This document shows, one piece after another, positions 1-9,988 of a stretch of DNA of 64,000 nucleotides (its first letter is position 1; each line of letters begins with the position of its first letter). Source of the DNA: Takakia lepidozioides (taxonomy: Eukaryota; Streptophyta; Takakiopsida; Takakiales; Takakiaceae). The stretch covers positions 49,740,042 to 49,804,041 of the forward strand of contig CM060734.1 in assembly GCA_030704615.1 (NCBI GenBank), written 5' to 3'. The notes under the pieces were generated by a model. That model was not told the DNA's origin, searched no databases, and worked only from the letters and a program-made list of their open reading frames with translations. The position numbers and the translations under genes are program-made.

Positions 1-54
1 TTAAATCCCAGCGACCCATAGAGATAGTGAAAGTACTCGTAAGGCATCGTTTGC

Positions 55-58
<4 letters not shown>

Positions 59-87
<29 letters not shown>
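59..87. repeat. (GA)n microsatellite
   Basis: An uninterrupted run of AG/GA dinucleotides of about 28 bases. Similar purine-pyrimidine microsatellites recur at 3190-3213, 6104-6121 and 52301-52326, so this is a common texture of the genome. Confidence 0.9.
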
Positions 88-538
88 CGTCTGCACGCTA
101 GGTCGTGCATGGGCTACCAGCTGATAATAGACCTCGTACTGCGGAGGGTCCAGTCGATACTTGTTTCTACTGCAGGCCGGAGTGTAGTTTCTTACATTCG
201 CACAGTGTGACTGTTCTTGTGTTGTGTTATGTGCAGGAGAGAGAGTGATAGGTTCGTTTTAAGGCACTGCATGCCGAAGCCCTGTAGCCATACCCACTTC
301 TAGGTTGGCTGACCAGGAGCAGACGTGGTAGTGAACAGTGAAGGAGACGAATAACATGATGATTGTGCTAAATGTTGTTGCTTAAATGTGTTCTTCTCGT
401 ATGGTCAAGCCGTTATGGTAGTGTCTGTTCGGCTCGGAGATTCACCCCAGATGTTAACAGCTAGTGGCATTGTCAAATCTTACATGCGTGTGTCTGGTGT
501 ATTACAAAGCAAGAGATATGGCTTGATTGAGTCTATCA
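88..538. other. Unassigned sequence left of the degenerate repeats
   Basis: No coding region or RNA gene could be supported here. The only long open frame, beginning near 388, shows no recognisable motif and runs into the degenerate repeat that follows. Confidence 0.4.
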
Positions 539-985
539 GTGTCCTATCAGTTGATGATGTACTGTCTTCCGCACAGGGCCTAAATGTAAGCATGTGCTGC
601 TGCGAAGATGGTGAGAAAACCTTTTTGTCACGTTCTCTCCATATAAATCAGCAATAATTTATTAAGAGAGTAGGATCTGTTAAAGTCAGTGAGTGGTCTT
701 TCATTTGATGACGGACTGTCTGCCGTTAGAGCTTAGATTTCCGCTCCTTTGAAGATGGTTAGACACCGTTTCGTTCATTCCTCCCAACAGATTTGGGAAA
801 ATACTGTGAGTGCGAGGCCCTTACTGAGTCTAGCAGTGATCTACCAGTCGATGGTGGACTATCTGCCGCGTAGGGCCAAGATGAAAGTTTTCCTGCTTAG
901 AAGATGGAGGGAAGTCGGTTGCTCACACTTCTTTCGATATAAAGCAGCGACATTTATCCTACAATTGCAAACACTGGTCTCAACG
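539..985 (+). repeat. Degenerate direct repeat, unit about 145-155 bp, three copies
   Basis: Three diverged copies start near 539, 692 and 835. Each begins AGTG(T/G/A)TCT, followed by a GATG..GACT..CTG core and then a GAAGATGG block about 65 bases later. Spacings are about 153 and 143 bp. The open frames across this stretch look like by-products of the repeat, not genes. Function unknown. Confidence 0.5.
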
Positions 986-1580
986 TTATGACCATAGCAT
1001 CATTGCATTGCAACAGCTAACAAGGCTTCGTTGTGGTCTTAGATTGCAGTCACCACCTTCACACAGTTGAACACAGAAAGAGGGTATTTTACTGAAATGG
1101 TAGTGGGAGAAAGGTGAGCTCCATGTAGAGAGCGAGAAATGTCTCGGATTCGACCGTGTCTGCATGCACCTCTTCCCTCTTTCTCTCATACAGTTGTGGT
1201 AGCGGGGTGATGCCGCTTTTCCACGATACATGTCACGCCGGGATCCCTTCACATTGGGGTTCTCAGCTGTCACGGGGCCCCTTAAGGTGGAAATGCCATA
1301 ATTTCTCTCACACATACAAAATTGCAGCCACCGGTGGCTTCAATGAAATAATACTTAGAAGAGTTCCCCAGTTTCAGGTCAGACCCCTCCACGTTGACAG
1401 CTCCACCAGTTCCTTGCAAACGCAACTCAAAGTCTCGAGTAAACTTGTATCTTTGTTCAGCGTACGAAGAGGGATCTAAGAAGCACCAGCAGTGTGTTCA
1501 TGGGTCTGGCTCCCTATGCTCCCACGAAACTAGCTGCACATTCGTAGGATACGTCAACTGTTACTGCCACTACTCCAGCA
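986..1580. other. Unassigned intergenic sequence
   Basis: I see no coding, RNA or mobile-element signal here. It lies between the degenerate repeat and the 53-bp tandem repeat and is probably distal upstream sequence of the SPIRAL1-like gene. Confidence 0.4.
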
Positions 1581-1779
1581 CCTCTACATCCTTACCGCAT
1601 CATACACTTCAAAGCTAACGCCTCTACATTCTTACCGCATCATATACTTCAAACCTAAGTGCAACGAAGTGATCCTCTACATTCTTACTGCATCATACAC
1701 TTCAAAGCTAAGTGCAACGAAGTGATCCCCTACATTCTTACCGCATCGTAGACTTCAAAGCTAAGTGCAACGAAGCGAT
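1581..1779 (+). repeat. 53-bp tandem repeat upstream of the SPIRAL1-like gene
   Basis: Copies begin at 1621, 1674 and 1727 with exact 53-bp spacing. A first copy of 40 bp, lacking the tail, starts at 1581. Each unit opens with C(C/T)CTACATTCTTAC and ends with AAGTGCAACGAAG(T/C)GAT. Copies differ at only a few positions, so expansion is recent. The array ends about 370 bp before the SPIRAL1-like start codon, in the promoter or 5' UTR region. A regulatory role is possible but not shown. Confidence 0.85.
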
Positions 1780-2151
1780 GTTTCCCACGAAAAGGTAAAG
1801 AAGAGAATCAGAAAGACACAGAGATCGCAAGGCTCCTGGCTGGAAGTGAAGCTTTGATTTGAGGAGGTAGACAGCGAGCGTGACGCTCCTGAAGCACCGC
1901 GTAGAAGAAGGTGGGGAGCCGGTGGAGATGAATGATTGTGTTTGTGCGGGCAATAATGTGGGCTTTTCATCCGTCTTCATGTCTGAAGTCTGAACTCATC
2001 CACCGTCTGCCTTCAGCCTTCTGTCGCTTGCCTTCTCCCAGCGAAGAAGAGTTCGGATTGCGAGAAGATCCAGTGTAGAGGCTGCTTGTGTGAAGAATCT
2101 GTGAGGTTTTCTCGTCTTTTGTGCACATCTTCATTTCGGTCGAGACACAGA

Positions 2152-2535
2152 ATGGTGCGTGGTGGGGCGAGTAGCGGTGGGGGAGAAAGTTCCTTGGGAT
2201 ATTTGTTTGGAGGGGATCCTCCACACGCCAAGGCTCCGGCAAGGGCTACTCCACAAGTTGGGTCCCAGCAGCCTGCTGCTGAACGGCGCCCTGCTGGTCT
2301 TAGAAGTGCTCCGGCGGAGGAGAAGGCTCCAGTGGCGGCGGCAGCAGCAGGTAAGGTGGAAGATTGTGGGACGTCTTTGGACATGGGGCAAGCCAGATTG
2401 GGAAGGAATTCCAACAACTACCACCGTGCCGATGGGCAGAATACAGGCAACTTCATCACTGATCGGCCCTCAACGAAGGTGCATGCTGCCCCCGGTGGAG
2501 GGTCATCTTTGGGATATCTTTTCGGTGGAAAATAG
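2152..2535 (+). CDS. SP1L: SPIRAL1-like cortical microtubule-associated protein
   Basis: Encodes 127 residues without interruption. Both SPIRAL1 signatures are present: a glycine-rich N terminus running into SSLGYLFGG, and a C terminus with the RADGQNTGNF and TDRPSTKVHAAPGGG blocks followed by a second SSLGYLFGG. The middle is low-complexity, rich in Ala and Pro. In land plants SPIRAL1 proteins bind plus ends and lattices of cortical microtubules and control the direction of cell expansion; that role is inferred from the family. I chose the ATG at 2152 because it gives the usual short M-x-R-G-x-x-x-GGG start; the frame is open further upstream to 2086 without family motifs. No intron is needed, although an AG/GTAAGG string occurs near 2350. 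This is the only clearly intact cellular gene in the window and the best evidence for a streptophyte. Confidence 0.93.
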   Translation: MVRGGASSGGGESSLGYLFGGDPPHAKAPARATPQVGSQQPAAERRPAGLRSAPAEEKAPVAAAAAGKVEDCGTSLDMGQARLGRNSNNYHRADGQNTGNFITDRPSTKVHAAPGGGSSLGYLFGGK

Positions 2536-3224
2536 ACCTTCACGATATGAAGATCGCAGTCGTGGTGCCTCACGAACCTCCTCTGGTCCGAGAGGGAGAA
2601 GGTAGATCTGTATGACCTGCACCTTGACATCAAGTGTCGTTGAAGGAGGCCCAAGCTTTATAAGTTGGATGACAATGTCTCGACCTACTGCTTTTATCAA
2701 GGAGCTTCATTCTTTGTCTTTGTCTTTGTCTTTGAAAGCCTCGACGTGTTCTTATGCCAGAACAAGAACCGAGGTTTCAGGTCTCTGCTGGAGGTGAATA
2801 GATTTATGTGCATTGTATTTTCAGGATGTTTTTGAATGAAACATTGACCATTGGTGAATAACAATCTTACAGTGAATCAAATTGCTCGAGATTTATCCAC
2901 GGATATCTCAACATTGTACATTTCCACCGTACGAGTCTTTCTTGATTCTGTTGTTGTATCCTAACCCCTAGGAGTCTCTTTCTTATTATGGGCCTTTGAA
3001 GAGGCCATTTCAACTTCAAGCAAACGGTCGGCACTCATCGATACCATCAGTTCGGAGCAAATGCGTATACGGGCAAGCACGGTACACGATATGGCTGTCC
3101 TAAAGTGAAAATTAAGTTGTCACTGGAAAAAGACATATCTCTGTACTCTCCCTGCACAGATAACGCAACAGAACCCAGACAAGCGGCCTCGCTCTCTCTC
3201 TCTCTCTCTCTCTTTCCATCGCAT
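2536..3224. other. 3' flank of the SPIRAL1-like gene with simple repeats
   Basis: Probable 3' UTR and intergenic DNA. It contains a (TCTTTG)n run at about 2711-2734 and a (TC)n run at 3190-3213 directly before a LINE fragment. No further gene is supported. Confidence 0.5.
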
Positions 3225-3496
3225 ACCAACTTTGAAAATCTCTAGGCTGAGCCAAAAAGCCCAGGCCCTTTTGGGGTGTAGTTATTGGCAAATCACGCAC
3301 AACAGATTGATGTTTATGTGAAAGGATTTCTAGAGGATATCTGGAAAACTCATGCATGTTTCAAGAAAGTCATACAACAGGCGTCAGCCCCTGACAAAGG
3401 TAGTGACAAAGGTAGTTTCTGTCCCTTTGTGTTCCGCTCAAACGGGTCAATGGCCACAAGGCTATGGCAAACAATGTCTTATGAGTACATTCTCTC
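3225..3496 (+). mobile_element. LINE fragment, 3' end of ORF2
   Basis: Matches, with substitutions, the 3' third of the better-preserved LINE copy at 43317-44039. It starts at the ACCAACTTTGAAA block and ends at the shared CTTATGAGTA terminus, after the shared ACAAGGCTA string. It is 5'-truncated and carries frameshifts, so it is non-coding. Confidence 0.75.
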
Positions 3497-4925
3497 TCTT
3501 TCCCTCGCTCTACTGAATTGAATGCATGTACAAGAAGGTGGTTGGTTTTGGAATGGTGGGTAATTTGTGCTGTAGCTGATGTAAGTTTTAGAGGAATGAA
3601 AAGAACAAGAGATTGTTCAGACCGGCTCTTGTTTCCAATACGAATGAGTGCAGTTTGTTTCTGGATGGATTATTTGAACAAAATCGGCACTCAGTCTCCC
3701 CGGATGCATGTTTTCTGCACTGAAGCACATGTGAGTATTAGGGCCTGTAGCTTAGTCCAACTTCCAAACCATCTCATTGCTTTTGTCCTCTGCACTTTTT
3801 GGTGGGGTATGTTTGCAGCTTTACTGTGCCATACTTTGCAGAGAGTGTTGGGTCTTTGGTTGCACCCTTTCTGGGGTTAGGACACCCCCATGCATCCAAT
3901 TTGAATGATTGAACTGGTAATGACCTGTCTTGAGGTATCTCAAGATATTCTTCCACCTTCACTTCACTATTAGTGTAGATCCTTTACTTATGTCCTCCTG
4001 CTTTGTTTGGCTCACTTTCTTGTCTACTGACACACCCCAGGGAACAGAAAGAGATTGGCAATGGTAGGCCTCTTGTTTTATAGGAAAATCACTAACAAGT
4101 CACTCCTGCATGTTCATTTCTTCACAGTCTGGATACAAATGTTTTTCTCTCTTATGTGCCCATTTTGTTGTGGAAGAGAGCAAAACCAAGATAGCAGGAA
4201 AAATAAGTTATGGTTGGGTGATAGAAGAGAAAGAATTTACTCATAAGAAGTTTGCCGCAGCCTTACCCCAGACTCAGTCTGGATGGAACAAATGGGCACA
4301 TACTACCTTTGTGAGGGGCTTATTCCTGTAGTGATGATGTAGACAATTTGTTCGGGCTTTCCAGATTTGTTGTCCCCCTTGCACTGAGAATAGAGGTGGA
4401 CTGGTACTCCAACCTATAGATGCAACTCCATTGTAGAACAACCAACTCAGAGGATCAAATCACACCAATGTGCTTCTTGTCAACAAAAGAATAAATACCT
4501 ACAGTGCAATAGCCTTTGTGACTCGAAGATTGGGAAGCCATGCCCTCACCTCCATTCTTCTCCAGAGACCAGATATACGATGCTAGATGTCTAGTTTGGT
4601 GATAGAAGAAAGGGACTTTACTCATAAGTCGTTGTTTGTCGTAGCCTAGTGACCATGTACACAACAAAGGAAAAACAAAATTATATTGCAGGTAGACTTC
4701 CAAAGAGATTGAACTCTCCTCTTCATCTGAAAGCCCCTTCTCTGTGACCTGATTCTAAGGAAAGGTTGGTCCAAGTACACCTCTCAAACATGATATTGTT
4801 GCCCCCATGCTGCCCACCCCCTTTCTCATCAGCTACCTTGGCATGTGGACAAACCCAAAGAAGCATTCCATCACACCAACACAGGACAGCTTCTGCTCTC
4901 ACAGTATGTGGCTCATTCAAGGAAG
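3497..4925. other. Unassigned sequence between two LINE fragments
   Basis: No open frame here has recognisable motifs, and no repeats or terminal inverted repeats were seen. It may include older, unrecognisable transposon DNA. Confidence 0.4.
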
Positions 4926-5245
4926 CCTGGGGTATTACGTCTCTCACCAGAAATCATCAAGGGAACTGTTCCTGTGCATCAACTTTACCAACTTTGAAAA
5001 TCTCGAGGCTGAGCCAAATGCCCAGGCCCTTTTGGGTTCTAGTTATTGGGCAAATCACACACAGTAGATTGATGTTTGTGGGAAGGGATTTCTAGAGGAT
5101 ATCTGGAAAACTCGGATCAATTGTATGTTTCAAGTTAAGTCATACTACCAGCGTCATCCCCTGACAAAGGTAGTTTCTGTCCCTTGTTGTTCCGCTCAAA
5201 CTGGGCAGGGGGTCAATGGCCGCAAGGCTACGGCAAACAACGTCT
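4926..5245 (+). mobile_element. LINE fragment, 3' end of ORF2
   Basis: A second 5'-truncated copy of the same LINE 3' region. Homology to 43700-44030 begins around the block corresponding to the zinc-finger end of ORF2 and continues through the ACCAACTTTGAAAATCTCGA block to the ACGGCAAACAACGTC terminus. Small deletions and frameshifts break the frame. Confidence 0.75.
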
Positions 5246-5562
5246 CTCTCTCTCACAGTATGTTAAGGCCACCCAACTTACTCCTAGGGTTCTTGTCTGA
5301 ACTGTCCTTACAAACTCATTCAGCCACTAATAGCTCGAAAAAACCTGTTCACACTTTTGGCCGCTTATTGGCCTCTAGATTCTAACAACACCTAGGTGTT
5401 ATGATTGATACAAAGACAGGAGACTTCCATTTTCCAAAGGATGGAGAATTGACATAGTCAAGGGGAAGCTTAAACCCACCTGGATTGAAGACCCACAATT
5501 GGAAGACTTAAGGTTGCAGGATGAGAGTCATGCAACAACTTTTGACGAAACCATCTTGAGGG
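5246..5562. other. Unassigned sequence
   Basis: Just over 300 bases between two LINE fragments of opposite orientation. No feature recognised. Confidence 0.4.
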
Positions 5563-6230
5563 GGTTCAGTCAAAGTCAGTCATAGATGTCCGCAATTGTC
5601 TCTTGAGGTGCAGAAAAGATCTTGTCCGCCACAGAAACTCTCCCAAGAATCCACGGCTCTCTCAATTTCATTTCTTGCATTGCCAGAGCGAGACTGAAGG
5701 TCTTGGAGTGAGTGGACAAAATGAGGGAGAGCCTCTTGCAAGGCCTGGACATACTCAGCCTTGACCTCTTCATTTGCATTTTCTATGCGCCACTTCCGAA
5801 TCGAACGTTTCACAGATCTCTTGGTGTTGGGAAAACACCTTTTGATCTCAGTCCAAACCAGGAAGTTGTCAGAGGTACCAATATCAGTTCTGTCTATCAA
5901 CACACTGGCACTCTGGTGAAGCAAATTTTTGTCAATGATGATATAATCCACAATGGAACGTTCCCCAGTTTGGGCTTTCTCACGAGTCCACTGCACTTGG
6001 TCTCCTCTTAACCTATTATTGAAGGTCAAAAGCTGAAGTTCTTCCAGACAGTTTATTAACCGTCTCCCATTAGAATTCAGCTCGTCCTCACCAAAAGGGG
6101 AGAGAGAGAGAGAGAGAGAGGTTCGCTGGGGGATACGAGATACTCCAGCTGGACTTGTCATGGCACCGCCACAGCCCACAGATATGCACATTGTATTCCT
6201 CGTCTCTAGACTGGCCGCACAGTGTGTCAC
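5563..6230 (-). pseudogene. LINE endonuclease-domain fragment
   Basis: The minus-strand open frame ending near 5580 has the C-terminal part of an APE-type LINE endonuclease: an N-x-N-G-R-R-L block, an L-L-T-F-N-N block, and the closing S-x-V-D-Y-I-I motif. These match the Asn and Asp/His surface of exonuclease-endonuclease-phosphatase domains in LINE ORF2 proteins. The sequence after it is helix-rich linker, as expected before a reverse transcriptase, which is absent. The 5' side runs into a (GA)n tract at 6104-6121, so homology may stop there. It could be the 5' portion of the same LINE family found as 3' fragments elsewhere, but no overlapping copy proves this. Confidence 0.65.
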
Positions 6231-7559
6231 ACTTTTACCGAAAATAGGCAGATAGAAAAACAGAAGAGAAGAGATACGACTGTTGAATTACTTCGACCTT
6301 CAACACATACCGTTGCCTTTCGGACATTTAACCTCACATGCTATATAATACCTCCCGATTCGTTGACAGTCTCATATGGAACTTTAACGGCTTTCTCAAA
6401 GCCAACGATATCACGTCAGGAGAGTTTTTTCTCCACTAGCCTCAAAGAAGGCTAATTCCGCCAAAAGGACTAAGGCCGTTCCAGACTAGCGACCATCGGG
6501 GAAGGCTACCCTTCAAATCTCGTGGTTTTTGATGACGTGGCCCCCCAAAGCTTGCCGGAAAGTCTGGCCGGATTTAGGCCAAATGGCCTAGTTGGTTTGG
6601 ACTCAAAAATTGAGTAAAAACCACATCCAAGGTTGAGATCTGCTTGTAATCAGGAATTTTTTTTCCCAGCTTCTACTCACTGCTACAATGCAGCTACCAA
6701 CCGGAGGGAATCTGATTCCTCCCAAAATTTCATAGCATATGGTGGCATTTCTCCCCACAGTGTACATGGATGTGAAATCCCCCCCGCCCCCCATTTTCAC
6801 ATACAAAGCAACCCCTATAGAATCCAGGATTTTTGATCTGGAAATTGGAGACAAACCCAAGAAGGTGCCCAGGAATGTGAATCTGCCCTCAGTTTTCAGA
6901 TGAAAAATCCAGATGGTCCTCAAAAATCATGGTCAAACCTGCATTTTCAAAAAACATTGAGTGGGCTTCAAAAATTCACAATAGTAATTTGTTATAATCT
7001 ACCGATTCCAACGGTGGATCTTCCTGATTTTTTGGGGGTAGATGAATGTGGTAGTGAAAAACGTATTTGTAAGGTTCAAATTTCTGGATGATTCAGGGTA
7101 GCAAGATACAGCTCAAAACAGGAAGGTATGCCCATTTTTGGGGGTGGCCCACCAAAAAAGGTCTCGTCTTTAAGGGTTAATTCGGGACTAGGGCGACGGG
7201 CTCCATTTCTCCAATCAGAGACTTGAGAGCCAATCTATATTCCATTTAGAAGACCTTTCAGTTCCGCCTAGGATTGTTTTTTACAGAGCCTTTGTATTAG
7301 TTCGTGTGCAACTTCACTTGCCACTGCCCAATATCACAGTCGAGTTTACAAAGGAGCTATGGCAAGATATATACTAAGTTTGTCACCACTTGTACCCCAG
7401 GGAGGCATCTGGGTAAGAGATACAACTTGTTAGTAATTTTATTGATTGAATCTTCATATCAAGCACAATGTTCACATACCACGCCATTGGAATGAATCAT
7501 GTTTTGGATGTGACAAGGGCAGTAAAATATTATAATAGCATGAAACATTCGGAAGAGAT
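6231..7559. other. Unassigned non-coding sequence
   Basis: No coding frame with recognisable motifs. Short C and T homopolymers occur (near 6780 and 6660). No terminal repeats or structured RNA was identified. Confidence 0.35.
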
Positions 7560-9240
7560 ACTAGGGTAGTACAATAAGGTTTGGGGTGTAACTAGAGAGA
7601 AATGTAATAAGGTTGGGGTTTACAGTAAAGGTAAGGGTTTAGGATACAAAAGGAGAAACAAATATGATGGACTCACACTCAGTAGAATTAAGAAATGGTT
7701 GAGGAATTTGATATTCCTGTAATCATTCTATCATACCTTATCCAACAAAAGAAAATATTAAAAGAGCTTGAAACATTGAGAAGAGGTAACATGGTAGTAC
7801 AATAAGGTTTGGAGTGTAACTAGGGTAGTACACTAAAATTATTGGTTTATGGTAAGATTAATGGCTTAGGGGTGATGGTAAAGGTAGGGTTTTCGGTTTG
7901 GGTTTAAGAACACTATTGGACAAACAATATGGAAGACTCACAGTCGCTAGAACTTCGTGGTGTTAGTAGGATAAAAATAAAATAAAAATGGAGAGAAACA
8001 AAATTATGGAAGAGTCATTGGGCCGGAGAAGTATTTAGATTGAGGATTTGTCCTTGGAACTTGGTATTAAGATACACATGGTTATGGTATGGATACTTCA
8101 TTCCCATTTGCAGGGGGAGAGTAAGGGTTTAGACGTAACAATGGCGTAGGGTTTTGTTTAGGGTTCCTGACGGGGTTAGGGGTTGGGTGAAGGAAGAAAT
8201 GGTGAGCATACATGCCGGAAGACTCGCACTCGTTACAACTTAGTGCTGTTAGTAAGGTAGTAAGCAAAATAAAAATGAAGAACCTAATATTATGGAAGTA
8301 TAGTCATTGCATCGAACAAGTATTTAAATGAAAGACTCGTCCTTGGAACCTGGTATTAAGATACATAGAAAGCAAAGTTCGATAAAAACGGTAAGTGCAT
8401 GTCAATCCAAACCAAAGGCAAAACCTTGCGCAAAGTGAAGGGCGAAGAGATTTGAATAACCATAAATAATTATGGTTATAGTATGGATACTTCATTCCCA
8501 GTTGCAGGGGAAGGGTAAGAGTTTGGACGTAACAATGGCGTACAGTTTTCCTTAGGGTTTTCGACAAGGATTTAGGGCTTGGGTTGAAGGCAGAAATGGT
8601 GAGCATACATGTCGGAAGACTCGCACTCGCTACAACTTAGTGTGTGTTAGTAGGGTACAAAATGGAAAATTGGATACATTGAAGAGATTTGGATAACCAA
8701 AATGGTTATGGTTATAGTATGAATAGTTCATTCCCATTTGCAAATGGAAGAGAAAGGGTTCTGGGGTATTGGGTTAAGGGTAAATGTTTAGGGTTTTCTA
8801 GTAAGGGTTTTAGGGTTAGGGTTTAGGGTTTTTGTTTAAGTTACAAAATAGACAAACACTTATGGAAAACTCCAGACTTTGCTAGAACTTAGTGTTGTTA
8901 GTAGGGTACTAGTAAAAAAAAAAAAAATGAAGAACCTAATATTATGGACAAGTATTTAAATAAAAGACTCGTCGTTGGAAGCTGGACCTAGTATTAAGAT
9001 GTAACATAGAACGCAAACTGTAACATGCCTAAATGTATGTCAATCCAAAACAAAGGAAAAAGCTAGCGCAAATGTGAAGGGAGAAGACATTTCAATAACC
9101 ATAATGGTTATGGCTATGGTTATGGTATGAATAGTTCATGGGCCATTTGCAGAAAAGGGTAAGGGGGTTAGGGGTAATGCTAACATAAAAAGCAAGGTAC
9201 TATAAAAAATGTATGTCAATCCTAAATCCTAAATTACCAA
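7560..9240 (+). repeat. AT-rich degenerate tandem repeats with telomere-like tracts
   Basis: A roughly 250-400 bp unit recurs in diverged form. Landmarks are TTCATTCCCA near 8097, 8491 and 8729 with a variant near 9133, CTTAGTG(C/T) near 8239, 8637 and 8890, GTCAATCC near 8400, 9040 and 9214, and AACAATGGCGTA near 8138 and 8533. Each unit contains TTAGGG-like strings. The array reads as old satellite DNA with no coding content. Confidence 0.65.
8784..8842 (+). repeat. Interstitial telomere-like (TTTAGGG) tract
   Basis: Contains several near-perfect copies of the plant-type telomere heptamer, such as GGGTTAGGGTTTAGGGTTT, interspersed with variants. It sits inside the degenerate satellite. It does not end a chromosome, because unique sequence follows on both sides. 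Confidence 0.7.
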
Positions 9241-9243
9241 AAC

Positions 9244-9244
<1 letters not shown>

Positions 9245-9291
<47 letters not shown>
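9245..9291 (+). repeat. 47-bp poly(A) tract
   Basis: An uninterrupted A run at the right edge of the satellite. It could be the tail of a retroposed sequence, but I saw no target-site duplication, so it may be simple homopolymer expansion. Confidence 0.85.
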
Positions 9292-9293
<2 letters not shown>

Positions 9294-9879
9294 ATGAGAT
9301 TTGGAAAGAAAATGGCGTTATATAGCGACTTTTGGGAAGCGCCTGGATCTCATGGGAGAAAATGGATCTGAAGAAAACATGAGAGAGGATAAAAAGTCAG
9401 ACTACCAAATAAAAACAAAAGGAAATGAAAATTGATTAAAATTTGAAAAATGGAAAATGACATGTGAAATTCCCTCTTAAACCAGGGCCAAAGATGAGAA
9501 GTATGAAAGAAATGAAATGAAAATTTGGTGCAGAAAAGTCGTAGAGCTTAGAGAGAAAATGGAGGAAAACCTCAGAGAAAAAACTTCAGGACTGGCAAAT
9601 TGAAAAGTATGTCAACCACGACTCCTAGTGGGAGACTTCAGTGGGAGAATTGTTTATGCGAAAAGCGAGTCCAATGTTTCAGAAAAAGACTGGAAATGGG
9701 CTATTTTCTTCCGTTGTTAAAAACCTCTTTGACCGAATTTGAAGACTCCAGTGGTCATGCCCGCCCATTTTGTTCTTGTGATCTATATGTTATGTAGGCG
9801 AAACACCCCCATAGGGTTTTCTTTGTTGACTAGGACGCACAGCAGGTCAGAATCCAGCAAACCAGAAACAAAGGACGAG
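9292..9879. other. Unassigned purine-rich sequence
   Basis: A-rich non-coding DNA between the poly(A) tract and the DUF7869-type locus. Short phrases such as GAGAGAAAATGGA recur, but no clear repeat unit or gene is visible. Confidence 0.35.
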
Positions 9880-9907
9880 AACGTCCACTGGACATTCGAG
9901 GTTCAGT
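9880..9907. repeat. Dispersed near-palindrome, copy 1
   Basis: AACGTCCACTGGACA followed by TTCGAGGTTCA. This is a diverged copy of the family with consensus arms AACCTCCACTG and CAGTGGAGGTT. It lies about 80 bp beyond the minus-strand end of the DUF7869-type gene. Confidence 0.7.
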
Positions 9908-9988
9908 GCGACATAAGAAGATAACAAAAATGATCCCCCAACGCAAACAAGAAGGCCAATATAGAGAAGAAAAAATTTATTTCTTAAA

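Noticed and set aside
388-991. Two small + strand ORFs at 388-657 and 749-991
   Set aside because: They fall in degenerate direct repeats, show no family motifs and differ between repeat copies.
9245-9291. Poly(A) tract as proof of a retroposed gene
   Set aside because: No flanking target duplication and no recognisable transcript sequence upstream.
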